From: Apostichopus japonicus
Taxonomy: Eukaryota; Echinodermata; Holothuroidea; Aspidochirotida; Stichopodidae
Length of the DNA stretch: 64,000 nt
Direction of reading: 5' to 3'
Assembly (NCBI RefSeq): GCF_037975245.1
Contig: NC_092579.1
Coordinates: forward strand, 21,208,666 to 21,272,665
Made by a program: the position numbers and the translations under genes. Within the stretch, counting starts at the first letter, position 1. The number at the start of each line of letters is the position of its first letter. This document shows positions 1 to 11,661 of this stretch, piece by piece. Under the pieces are notes generated by a model. It was not told the origin of the DNA and did not search any database. It saw only the letters and a list, made by a program, of their open reading frames with translations.

Positions 1-1263
1 CCCAAACACGTACTACAACTTTACTTGTACAAGTTCGTTTGTTCAATGTTATAGATATGTATGTAAACATACAACGATATCGTATTATCATATCACTCGA
101 AGACCCTGGCTGATGTTTTGATGATGACGTCACTAACACTTCATCTGTCACGTGCGCAGCGTGTTAATTCGCAATTATTGCACCATATTATGGTATTATC
201 GTGTAATACTTCTATATGTTGCTACTATGACCGTCATTTGCACTTTCTGGTGAGGGAAATTGTGGCCGGGAAGGGTCTTCAGCATTAGTTTGGAGTAAAA
301 TACCATAAACAAAATATGACTCATGCAGTTGACTCTGGACTCTTAGCGCTTTGGACACAGTTTGGTAAAATCAAGGCTCCCGGCTCATCCATAATACTTT
401 GAGTTATTAATAGGTCTATACTTTATTTTTCATAAAATAAAGAAAAACGTTGCTTCTCAATCCCAGTTACTATTGCATGAGAAGTGACAGTTTTCTGGAA
501 TCCTAACCCCCCCCCCACACGCCTAGCTTCCAATAACCCCCCCCCCCCTCACACACACACACACCTATACCCCAGCCCCAATGGCATATGATGTCGCAGG
601 CTCCCGTTTTACAATGGTAACGCACAGGTTAAATGGGCAGTTCTTCCTTTCAGGACAAATTTCCCGTGAGGCTATTCGGGGGTGGAAGCTACTCCAAACC
701 AAATGTAAACACGGCAGTGTTAGTCCCGATGCGTTTTATGGAACTTGAACGCAACAGAAGCTTTCATTCTTCTGTGCTCCATTGAAAACTACGTACAAAA
801 ATTAATATTTTAAAAACAATTTGGGAACTTAATTAGTCTGAAACTCAAATCTGAAACTCAAATCTGCTAAAAAACCATACACTTTAAAGTTCAATGAGTG
901 AAATTTTCATCACTGTTTTGACAACTTAAAGTGTAAAAGCCATGTAAGTAACATGTCACAAAAGTGACCGTGATGATTGATAAACAGAAGAGTGAAGTAA
1001 TCGCGTTGGTATAAGGTGACTACATGTTTGGAAATGGACAAATTAAATTGTAGTTTGTTAGCCAACTTAAAAAAGGATGGGACTGGTATACTTCTTTAGA
1101 AATCAATTAAAAAAAAGTTAGGTCTCTATACTCGGTAAACATACTAAATATAACAACCACGGTGTACTTTTTGAGATATTTTGTGAATGAATGATTTTGT
1201 GAATGAAATTTGACCTCAAATGAAGTTCGACTCTTATCAAAAGCAATATAATTATTTGGTCAC
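1..1263. other. Non-coding stretch, nothing recognised
   Basis: AT-rich sequence with short homopolymer C runs near 505-550 and a short CA run, but no ORF with a recognisable protein and no exon-like segment flanked by splice sites. I see no gene here. It could be intergenic or an intron of a gene outside the window. Confidence 0.5.
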
Positions 1264-1271
1264 TACCGCTG

Positions 1272-2049
1272 CAAGGGCGGCGGAAGCACTTTCAATCTGG
1301 GGGGGGGGGGGGGCACCAACGTCGAAGGGCACTTAGCAGAAATTCGATTGGACTGATGCAGCCTGATATTTAGTACCCTTTATAACTCTTATTGTATTAT
1401 CTTATTTGCGTATACACATCACTCCATCAACGCCACCCCCCCCCCCCCTCAAGGAAGCAATGCATATTAGCACTGCAATATCTTATGTGCAAATTGGGAA
1501 ACAAGGAAAAAGACAAAATGAGGTGAAATCATTATAAAGTCCAAGTCCCTGCACACGCGATCGATACATGCATGAAACCAAATGAAATATGTGAAAATAC
1601 TGAAAGAAAAATAATTTTCTATGTGTTTTTCAATGGTTAAACTGATATTATTATGATCATTATTATTGTAACGACTTTGCCAATAATTCCAACCAATTTG
1701 GAAGGGTTATAACACGGGCAATGATTGTATGTTATTGGCATGCGATGTAATAACCAACGCATGCCTATATGATATGCACATTAAGATGTTGAACGCGCGC
1801 TACGCGCGCGAAAAATTTTGGTAATATTTTTCGGGCAAGTCGTTACAGCCTCCCCAATTCAAATTGGGCTCTTACGCCTGTGGTATTATACATTTAAAAC
1901 TTCCCGAAATATTTCATTCGACGTGGGTTTCGCTTTGTTCACTCTTTTTTTATTTAGAAATTTTTTGGTAGAAAAAGGGCACATTTTTAACCTGAGGAAA
2001 AGTGGGGGGCACGTGCCCCCTGTGCCCCCCCCCGGTTCCGCCGCCCTTG
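1272..2049. mobile_element. Miniature hAT-like DNA transposon (family B), 778 bp
   Basis: The left end reads CAAGGGCGGCGGAAGCA and the right end is its near-perfect inverse, ending CCGCCGCCCTTG. Both ends are flanked by the identical 8-bp duplication TACCGCTG (1264-1271 and 2050-2057). An exact 8-bp target duplication with short terminal inverted repeats beginning CA is the hallmark of hAT elements. G/C homopolymer blocks lie just inside both ends. A 90-aa ORF at 1818-2090 runs out through the right end and resembles no transposase, so the element is non-autonomous. Confidence 0.75.
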
Positions 2050-2109
2050 TACCGCTGTATGTAGTAAATGTGAAGTTTGTCCAAACTTAACTTTCGGACG
2101 TATTGTGCT

Positions 2110-2330
2110 TTACATGGTTTTCAGTCGTTCATCTCTGTTGACCCCAAATTACCTCCACCTCCCTCAAAACAATAGGCTGTTGACGTCAGGGTAACATACC
2201 AAATATGAAGTTTAACGAAGGTTTACGCTTCCAGGTATTATTTTTAAGGTTTGCATACTTCGACATCTGTTGACTCCAAATGACCCTTTGTCCTACGTAG
2301 AACAAAAGTGTGATATGTTCTTTCCTCTGA
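2110..2330 (+). repeat. TGACCT-type dispersed repeat
   Basis: Two related segments carry 'tctgttgaccccaaat' and 'tctgttgactccaaatgaccc', each followed by a short A-rich part ('acaataggc', 'gaacaaaag'). The same pattern recurs four times at 41.9-43.0 kb, so this is a dispersed repeat family of unknown class. Confidence 0.5.
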
Positions 2331-5300
2331 GGAATTGTAAACAGTTAATGCCTTATTTTGCCAAAGGAAGTATTATTTATTACCACTTCACCAGCCTTAG
2401 AATTCCTTATTTGTCGTTTGTGAGTTTTGCAGTCAATTCGTGATTTCAACTCACCTCTAGTTAATAGCTTATTAGAACATTCGATATCGACCGACCAATC
2501 AATTCTTAATTGCTTATCGCACCGGGACTCTTGTACTTCACGACGATGGCACCACCTTGGGAATTACACCAGTGATTACCGAAACAATGAGTTTGTCGTT
2601 TTTGGCATCACACAATTCAGCATATACAATAGCAATATGCTTGTTGCCCTGGAACTGGTGCCTTGGTAACTTTAGATCAGTTCACTATGCTAGTCTCCCC
2701 TTCTGAAAAAAAATATAATAATATCGTACGATAAATTTGATCAAGTAAGCTATGGTGGCTGAACTATACTCAATCGTAAATTGACAAAACAATAACTTTG
2801 AACTTTAGTTAAAAGATCACAGAAGGAAAGAAACAAAAAGGGAAAAGCATTGCAACCACTTATATCACCGACCTCAGTCGATGACGGTGGTCGGTTTGTT
2901 GGTCATATATTTGCCTGCGTGGAGCAATATGGCACCTGACCACTATTTAGAGTCTGAAACATAGCCTGCATGTGCCATGTACAAGAACGACATGTATCCT
3001 CCAGTATAAATTTAAATCTCCTGATCTGCAGGTGAATGGAATTTAGATTCCTAGAAATAAATAAATTAACCATGCGTACAAAAGTGGTTCTCAAAAGAAC
3101 CGAACTAACTGTGGTGGAATTTCTCATTTCTACAATGACGGCTTGAAGATGACTACAATATGAGTAACACAAAAATGCAAAAATTTAATACTGCAGATGT
3201 CTGTTTTAACAGAAGTACATATGTCTAAACGGCCTCCCATGATATACAGCTTGGCCGTCCCTTTCCCGTTTAATTTACTTCCGCGTATTAGTCAACACCC
3301 GGCCTATTAGTAATATGTGTTGTCAACCGCGTAGCCTATACATTGCACAGTGTTTCACGGACCAAAGCATTAATAAACGTCTCTCATCTGGCGAATTCGT
3401 GTTGACTGACCAGAGTCCGCGAATTCTTGAATAAAAAAGTAACTTATTTTGCATAACGTTATATATATTATTTACCAAGTGCCCAAACTTTCCGTTAAGG
3501 AAGGCCATAACTGAAAAGCCAACAAAATTAGGTTCTTGCTCATATTCCTAACGAAGGCGTAGGCCCTAGCCTAAGTAACATTCAGTAACTGTCGTGTTAC
3601 TTCCTTAGTGGGGTGAGCTAGGGACTAAGTACTGTTACGTGTACAAATGCCATTTTATTGTCATGTTAACTGTAGCCAGATGCTCGGCCAACCAAATTTT
3701 GCTAATCACTGGCGCTAGAAAACGTGTCATGTAAAGTAATGATCTTTTCCATGTTAAATGTTTTTTGTTCTAATGTTTAAGCATAGAGTTAAGCCTAGTG
3801 GTAAACTACATACATGTACTACATTATGTAGGTAGGCTACGATAACAACTTCTGCTATATGTTACCCACATGTATTTCTATACTTAACATGCATTGATAA
3901 AAAAATATTTAAAAAAATCTCTTGTCAATATCTGTTCAAGTAAATATTGGCACACCTGTGGTATGCATTATGGCATATCATAGGCCCAGTCAACTCTAGA
4001 AACTTAAAAAGTCCAATGAGTTGAATGTATCTGGATTGATTTGGACATAGTTGGCTCTAAGAACTCAGCAATTAGCAGATGAGTTGATAAAGTCAAACTC
4101 ACATTAGCTGTACCAATGTGACAGATTGCCCATAAAAAATTATAGGGACTCAATGCCATTCTGAATATTTTTTGTGTTTAGCTAAAATTTTAGTCTATTG
4201 CGATAAGGTACAGAATTATCTAAAACAAACATGTGATGGCATGTGTCCAAAGTTGTGAATGGTATTTAAATTTTGCTACATAGTCTAAATGTTTGACAGT
4301 GAATTGATTGTTGCTATTATCTTCAAATATATACTTTGAGTGGTCAACTATATTATTGTTTTACAAAAAAATGTATATTAATTGTGCAATTGAGAACTTT
4401 GCCTCTAATTCATGAAAAAAAAAAACATAGAGATATTTATAACTTTATGGTGTCTCCAATGCAGTTTGTCTAAATGGCATATAGGGAATTTGTGATACAA
4501 AATAACTGCCTTCCATCCGTGGTTGAATGCCTCTTAGATCTCTTTTTCATAATGTTCAGTCTTATGTTGTTTTGAGATATCTGGAAATGACTGCCAATGA
4601 TGAGCCATTGTCAATTCTGAGGTCACATGGAAATTGGCAAAAGAATCATGTTAATTTGACATGGATTGGTACTGTTATCGCAAAATATGAAAATTTCTTC
4701 CTTTTACTCTTACGTTGTGCTTCGCAATGGACATCACGTGAGCGAGTTCAAGGCACTAAAGAATGACAAAACAAAGACATAACTCAACTAGAAAAGCTTT
4801 TCGTATAAAGTACAGTAGCATAAAAGGCAATTGGTATTCTTTGTTTTCCATTTATATAGTTAATCAAGGAATACCAATCATAATGAAAGACCAGACAAAG
4901 CCTTTCTTGCCAGTTTGTTCGCTCTCAGAGTAACCTTCAGGTGACTTTGAGCCACAGATAACCTTCAAGTGACAATCAGGATAGCTTTGGCTTTCTATAA
5001 AGATAGTTTTTTGTCATTTTGGAGACAAAAGCCTCACGTCATGTTGAATTATAAATCCTACACCCACACACTTAACTATTAACGTATGCTGGTGTTACAG
5101 TATGTGTCACCCCACGGTTTGGTCCTAAAGTCCGACAAAGGCTTTGGCAACCTTCAGGTGACTTTCAGCCTGCACAATAGTTTTACTTAAATTCCAGAAA
5201 TATATTTTGGGCAGTGGGCCAAAGCCTCCAGTGCAGTTTTTTAACCTAAATCAATGGATACACCTTAAACTAATGAACCTGTTCTGACCTCTTGTTCTGT

Positions 5301-5880
5301 TAATATGATATTGCAAATGGGAGAATTTAAGCAAGTGATCTATTGTAAACATCCTGGCAATAGTCCAAATTTGGAGAGAGTAACTAGTGCAACTTTTCAG
5401 ATCAAAAAGTCATTTAAATTGTTGACAGAATCAATGTACCGATCTACAACTGAGCCAGTTTGGCCAGCCTTTAATTCTTACACCACAATTCCTGTTGCAC
5501 TGCTCCTTGAATTAAATTACTGTTTATATTCAAACTGAGTGATCAAAACTACAACTCCACCAAGGTTCTGTTGTGGGGCTTACATGTATTAAACATCAAC
5601 CCTTGTCCTGAGACCAACCCACCCAAACCCACTGGTAAATGATAAAACATCGTGAGGTAAGCACAGAGTTACCTCGCTTTATGTTAATGTGGAATCGGCT
5701 TATAATTGCTCCAAGTAGAAAGGTAAGAGTACTACTACTACACTTGATTTAAATCGTAGCTGTTAACCTTAGATAACATCCAACATTGCTTTTATAAATA
5801 CTCTTCTTATGCAGTTACAGGATGGTTTTGCGAAGATGTATTGAGCTGATACGTTATCAGTATATAAATCAAGATACAGT
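2331..5880. other. Non-coding stretch, nothing recognised
   Basis: Several short ORFs (61-89 codons) occur on both strands, but none has recognisable sequence, and I see no conserved splice-flanked exon. The sequence is AT-rich and single-copy in appearance. It lies downstream of the minus-strand rhodanese gene. Confidence 0.45.
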
Positions 5881-5899
5881 TTAGTAGTAGTGTATCTGC

Positions 5900-5995
5900 T
5901 TTCTTTGTAAAGCGCCTTGAGCAGTGACTTTTGTCTACTGATTTGGTACTATAGAAGTCTCATTTATTAATATTATTATAATTATCATGACCTAG
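5900..5995. repeat. Possible 'aagcgcc' dispersed repeat
   Basis: 'tttgtaaagcgccttgagcag' is followed about 55 bp later by a run of 'tattattataattat'. A similar arrangement of a 'tagcgcc' core beside an 'aataataacaataata' run occurs near 63512-63590. The resemblance suggests a dispersed repeat. Two copies only, so weakly supported. Confidence 0.35.
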
Positions 5996-6011
5996 TACTT
6001 GTTCATTTATT
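5963..6011 (-). terminator. Candidate polyadenylation signals of the rhodanese gene
   Basis: On the minus strand AATAAA occurs at 6011-6006 and again at 5968-5963, about 75 and 115 bases past the rhodanese stop codon. Either could end a short 3' UTR. This rests on the hexamers alone. Confidence 0.4.
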
Positions 6012-6083
6012 AATGTCATTATCTTGCCATGTAACATTTGCCTGACATAAGATCATTGTTTGCTGATTCTTTTGGTCAGGCAT

Positions 6084-7454
6084 TCATGCATCTGTCATGT
6101 AGTCCTCTCGTTTGGCCCTGCAAGAAAATTCTTCCCAAGAACCATCATAAACAGGGACGTCTTCTCTCCCCGCTACAAATGCAGCCAGGGCTGCAGCACA
6201 AGCGTAGATTCCCCTCCTGCAGGTCGATTTAATTGGGCTCGATAAATCTATCTGGTTTCTCTCAAACAAAGCTAACAGTTCTTCTCTTGACTTAACAGTG
6301 AGTTTGTCATCATTGAGGAACTCAGTCCAAGGAATGTTGATGGAACCGGGTATATGCCAACTCTTCCATTCTGAAAACCAACCAAACAAAAGGAAAACAA
6401 TGTTGACAAGTCAAATTAGTGTTGATGGAGGGTAATCATAGTGATAGAGGAATGAGGGTAGGCTGTGTGTGGTGTGGTGAGGAGACTATGTCATAAAATG
6501 GCTCACATCATCTCTGAATGCTTATAGCAAGACTGGCTACAGGAGCTGTATATTGAGAGTGGATCTGTTAGCATTTCCACATAGTTTCAAAGCTTTTCAC
6601 TTCAACTAATTATTTTACAAATTAGCTTTTAGGAATGGAGTTATGGGAGAGTGAGAGGAAGGGAGGAGGGGGGGAAGGTTGAACACTTCTTGATTGCTGT
6701 GTACACTATCCATCTCCTTATTTTACATGAAGATACTTATCGGATTGAGTTCCTCACAATATTCAGGACAGAGGAGTAGAGGAAAGAACGAGAATAGCAA
6801 TTGATCCTGACGAATCGTTCTGATGTAGCTTTCTAGTCATTAGTTTCATGTGCAGTCAAATGACCTACTCTCATTTTCTGGGTAGTCCATCCCATAGAAC
6901 CAGTCACGAGGTCTAGAGTCCATCAGTTGGTCCGCCTTTCCACCTTTCATCAGCGCGTAGATTTCCTCAAACTCTACTTTCAGCGAGGAGTTCAGAGTAG
7001 CTTTAAACTTTTTCTCTGCGACAGTCGGTAGGGTACTAGTCACCTGGTATCCATCAGAAATCCACTTCGTAAGACCTCCCTCTAAGACCGAAACTCTTTC
7101 GTGTCCGAAAACACGAAACATCCACCATGCCCTCGACGAGATACGGAATCCATTGTAGGTGTCGTACACAACGACATGGGTGTCGTTGTCTATTCCGAGC
7201 TGGCCCACGTATTCTTCGAAAGTTTCACACGATGGCAGCATGACAGAATAGGGGGAAGACTTGTCGGAACATTCGTTAGTGTCAAAGAAGCCGGCGTTGG
7301 GAATATGTTGTTGTCGGTATTCTTCCAATGGGTTCCTTTTGGTAAGGGGGTTGTGCCATGAAGCATCTAAGACGATTATGATTGGCGTGGAAACTCTCTC
7401 TTTAAGGATTTTCGCTAGAGAGTGAGTGGATATCAAAGGTTTCATTATCTCCAT
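6084..7454 (-). CDS. TST: Two-domain rhodanese sulfurtransferase (TST/MPST family)
   Basis: Two coding exons are visible, 7454-6869 and 6370-6084, joined by GTAGGT...CAG with phase 1, giving 290 residues (family about 297). The N-terminal domain holds LDASWH, HIPNAGFFD, VVVYD and a WWMFRVFGHERVSVLEGG block; the C-terminal domain holds MDSR, HIPGSIN, the active-site loop and VYDGSWEEF. The catalytic cysteine is Cys246 in TCRRGIYAC. The two arginines after it resemble thiosulfate sulfurtransferase (CRKG) more than mercaptopyruvate sulfurtransferase (CGSG), so thiosulfate-type chemistry (sulfane sulfur to cyanide or thiols) is inferred. The start MEIMKPL lies 17 bases inside an exon that begins after a good acceptor (about 7471), so a 5' UTR intron is likely. 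No clear mitochondrial targeting peptide is seen. A direct TST versus MPST assignment needs a tree; either symbol is possible. Confidence 0.85.
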
Positions 7455-7471
7455 GGCGAACACAAATAATC

Positions 7472-8660
7472 CTGGAAAAAGGGGAATAAAAAGAAAGAAA
7501 AAAAATATCATGGCATGAGTGCAGTTCAAAACAAGACTTTGAAAGGGTGGTTAGGGGGTGTTAGGAAGGTAGATTGGAGCAACATTGTAATTTTTACTGT
7601 GCTAAAAAGAACAGTTCTGTCTTGTGGTATTTCAAGACTATTTTCTAGTTGGAACTTGCTGCTTCTGTCATTGGCTATGGTCTTTGCCTCATTCTCAGTA
7701 GTGATCACTGTGCAGTTAATTTAAGAGAAATTATGATAACCCTTTTGTGTGTCCACTGACAACCTGCAGGTTACATATTTCATGATGGTATTACTTAGAA
7801 ATATGCACAATAAATAAGCACTACTGGATGCCAACTTTGTACATGTACAATGAGACAAGTACTACAAGAAACTCACTGAGAATAACTTTCAGTGTAGTTA
7901 GGCTAAGAAACTCCTGGCCAAGTGTGGAGGCCTTCATTCTCATGCATGTATATACAGTACATATATAATACACACACAGTGACAATGTTTATAGATCACA
8001 TTCTTTGCTATCTTTAAACCCGAAGCTGTGTCACTGATAAAAGCTGGTTCTAACTTCTACTGTAGATATCTTTTCAGTAATTTCAGATAAATAGTGATAT
8101 TCAACTTGGTTACAGAAAGGTTTAACATAATCCAGATTTCACAGGACCTGTCCTTGTTTTTCTTACTTACCTTATGTGAGTGTCAGGAATCAGTGGTTTT
8201 ACAAATTTTTAAGATATGTCCAGAGTTTTCAATAGTCCAAAAAGTTGTAATAAATATTCCTGTAGTGGAAAAGCATTTTTAATGGTGATTTGGCAATTAC
8301 AGTTGAAATTATCATATTAACAGTTTTTGCACGTTTTCTGCTAGTATCACTTTCATGGAGCCCCTTCAAACTCATTCTTTGCCCACAAAGAGAGATTGGG
8401 GAACCCTTAAAACTCCTCAACTTAGACACCTTCTGTGGACTACAACAATCCCCCTCCCCCCCTCCACCCACCACCTTTTAGATAAAATATGGTAACACTA
8501 GTCAAAGAAGCGAGTTTTCTAGTACTTACCTGATCAACAGATTAGAGACAGAGTATTTGCCTTGTAGGTCTCATTGATCATGCATTGATGCCACTGTCTG
8601 TAAAGTGTCTGTGCGAATTATATGCATGATCGAATCTAAACAGTATTGCAACTAGAATCA
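7472..8660. other. Non-coding, upstream of the rhodanese gene
   Basis: Sequence upstream of the rhodanese coding exon. It probably contains a 5' UTR intron and the promoter, because a polypyrimidine tract and CAG acceptor sit just before the first coding exon. I cannot place the first exon. The short ORFs here are not recognisable. Confidence 0.4.
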
Positions 8661-8670
8661 ATCTTCATGG

Positions 8671-8920
8671 TTGGTTACAGACTTCCTATGTTGGTAACAG
8701 ACTTCCTATGTTGGTAACAGACTTCATATGTTAGTAACAGACTTCCTATGTTGGTAACGGACTTCCTATGTTGGTAACAGACTTCCTATGTTGGTAACAG
8801 ACTTCCTATGTTGGTTACACAGACTTCCTATGTTGGTAACATACTTCCTATGTTGGTAACTGACTTCCTATGTTGGTAACAGACTTTCGCTGTTGATAAC
8901 AGACTTCCTATGTTGGTCAC
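8671..8920 (+). repeat. 20-bp minisatellite, about 12 copies
   Basis: The unit TTGGTAACAGACTTCCTATG is repeated about twelve times with few substitutions and one small insertion ('ttacacag'). The copies become more degenerate at the right end ('agactttcgctgttgataac'). Confidence 0.93.
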
Positions 8921-9271
8921 CTTATATGAGCAAACACTCCCACTTCAAGACTGTCAAACTCTCATTGTTATGTTATAAGTGTCTGACTTTGTGGCCAGCT
9001 GAACTTAAATGTGTACAGTATACACTGTAAGCAGGGAACTCTTTTTAATTATAATACCCTAAGCTGCATTCCACAATACAGTATACACTGATGTGTATGG
9101 CAAATTTTCCACAGTGAGGCTGTATAGCCTGAGGGTTCAAAGGTCACCCTGCCATTGCCTGTACAAGTTTAATAAGCATATAAGCATGTGTTCTGACGCT
9201 TTTTATCCAGGGTAGAATACCTGTGTACACTATGGTTATGGTATTAACAGAGATATGGGATGTTATGCCAA

Positions 9272-11003
9272 CAGTGGCGTCGCCAAGGGGGGGCCAGGGG
9301 GGGCACGTGCCCCCCCTGGAAAACCTAGTGCCCCCCGAGTGCCCCCCCATCTGAGATTTGGGTTGGTAAAAAAATATATATATATATTTTGTTATATTCA
9401 ACTCCCATCATCTGAGTTGGTTTTTCATAAGGACAAAGAAGCACAGTAATTCGTATTTTCTTCAAATGAGCTGCGAAAAAATGAAAAAGTTTATCCTTGA
9501 ACGTCGGGTATCGAAGTCGTAACCCGCGCTTTCACAACAGGTGTCGATATTTACATTGAATTTGTCAGTGCTCACGCCGTACCAGCGGATATACACGTCC
9601 GCTTCGCGAGCTACATGACTGTGAGAAGGGAGGGTACTGCAATATGTTGCCTTGGTCTGAGGTTGACAGGTTAGGAGCTGATGAATTGTGAGAATGTGAG
9701 GGTCCGCAGGCACTGTACTTGCCTATATTTGTGGACCCATATATTAACCCTGTTGTGTAGGGCGTGCAGAGGTCATTTGAGGTCAGATGCTTGTAGGAAC
9801 AAATGGCGAATGTTCACACCTGCATACTGAGCCATACTCGATGTGTGATCAAATTTTGGATTGCATGGTGAGATCCCTGATAGGAGCCAATAACGATGCT
9901 GAAACCTGTTACATCTTAATAGATAATGGGCGAAAACGAGAAGGACAAGAAAGGAGTCGGGGGTCATGCACACATTAATTCAACAAATGTAGGTTCTATT
10001 GATATAGGGTTAGGCATAATATCGACAGCATGTGGTTCATATCCTCTGCAAAATTCTGCGCCTTGTTAAAATCATTACCTCAAAAATAGCAATTTCTGGA
10101 GATATCTTCAGATCGAATTTAGCATCAAATGTGGCAGCATTTTGCATCTAGCCCATCCTCCGTATGCGAAAATTTTCCAAAGGGGAGGGAGGGCAGTGGC
10201 GGTGGAACCGGGGGGGGGCTTGGGGGGCTCAGCCTCCAATGAAAAAGTTGAGGGGGAAAATGCATGATAAGCCCCCCCCCCAATATTTACCAAGGCTCTG
10301 AAACGTGCATCTGCCCATTTTTCAATGCATACTTGTCGATCTGTCCGATGCACACGTATACTATATAGGTGTAATAATTTTAGTAAATGCTGGGGGGGGG
10401 ACCCTCGGCCCGTCCTCTTACTATAGACCACATTGTCACCCCAACCGCGTCTTCACGCCCCGTGAAAAGTGGAAGCAGTGAGTGTGAGTACCGGTATGCG
10501 CAACACAACTTCGTCTTAGACCAATGACTTGCTTCATTTCAGCCAGTTCTCCAACATCCCCTTACTACACTCAAAAACGTCTTAGCGAGTACACTACGAG
10601 TAATAGCTACTCTCTTAAAACACCATCGAATATACAAATTACAATGTTTTTACAGACTTTTACGTGCAATCTGAGAAATTGCAGGCTTGAGACCCATATT
10701 TTAGGGCTAGGTATTCGCAGCATAAAACACTCGGGAAGTGCCCTTTCTGGCCATCTGGGGGTTTGAAAAACCCCAAATTTTCTTGTACGCTCCGCGCCAA
10801 CCGATGGTGGCGCTCCGCTTAGATAGTCTCTACACATTAGCCCCCCTCCCAATAATTTTCCCGTTCCGCCGCGCCTGGGGGGCACCCCCTCCCCTTAGAC
10901 CCCTCCCCCAGGACGGCGATACGTATCCATCTAAGTGCCCCCCCATCAAATGCTGGTGCCCCCCCTGTGCCCCCCCAGACTGAAAAGTCTGGTGACGCCA
11001 CTG
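9272..11003. mobile_element. hAT-like DNA transposon (family A), 1732 bp
   Basis: The left end CAGTGGCGTCGCCA is inverted at the right end (TGGTGACGCCACTG). Both are flanked by the exact 8-bp duplication TATGCCAA (9264-9271 and 11004-11011). C-rich blocks lie just inside both ends. A segment at about 10700-10810 ('tgtacgctccgcgccaacc') is the reverse complement of a segment shared with the elements at 45157 and 46080, tying the three into one family. A 'cagtggcggtggaaccgggg' motif at 10194 may be the end of a second element nested inside. No transposase ORF is visible, so it is non-autonomous. Confidence 0.75.
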
Positions 11004-11661
11004 TATGCCAAACTGTTATATTGCAAATATTCATATTTTCATACAAGTGGCAAGGTTGCAGCACAGATGGTGTACTGGAAACTTTTGTATTTTCAGTGTT
11101 TTTATGGTTAAAACAACCATAAATTTTAAAATTACTGGTACCAGGATTTTACCAAATTATGAACATACAGTACCACCAACTTGTAAGAATCACAGTATGG
11201 TTAGACACTTATATGAAGAATCCAAGTCGTTTGAGACTCCCCCTCCCCTACCCCTCCTCTTACCTTTGTTACGATGTTAACTGTAATCAGTTTGTGACAT
11301 ATCTGTACCTCTTGCACTGCATGTATACAGTATCACATACATGTGATTAAAATTTCCACTGTGTTAAAAAAGAAAACTAGTTATAGCAGATACAAATTCC
11401 TGCTCTGCTAAGATGAATTGAATCAAACAATAGAGATTATCGCTGCAGACTAGCAGTGCTTATCAGTTGAAACTGCAGAGCATACAATATTATATATTCT
11501 ATGCCGCTTGGCTTTAGCCCCCTCTCAGCTTCCTTCTTTTGACATGTTTCAAATTTCCATAGATATATAATGTTTAATTTCATCGTGCTTGTTTTACTTT
11601 ATTTACCGTTATCAGGTCTTAGTCCCCTGTTTGTGATCGACAACATCAGCTTGTCCAAACG

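Noticed and set aside
8671-8920. CRISPR-like array
   Set aside because: The 20-bp units are contiguous with no spacers, and the DNA is from an animal; it is a minisatellite.
10194-10290. A separate hAT-like element starting 'cagtggcggtggaaccgggg'
   Set aside because: No matching right end or 8-bp duplication was found; kept only as a possible nested remnant of the 9272-11003 element.
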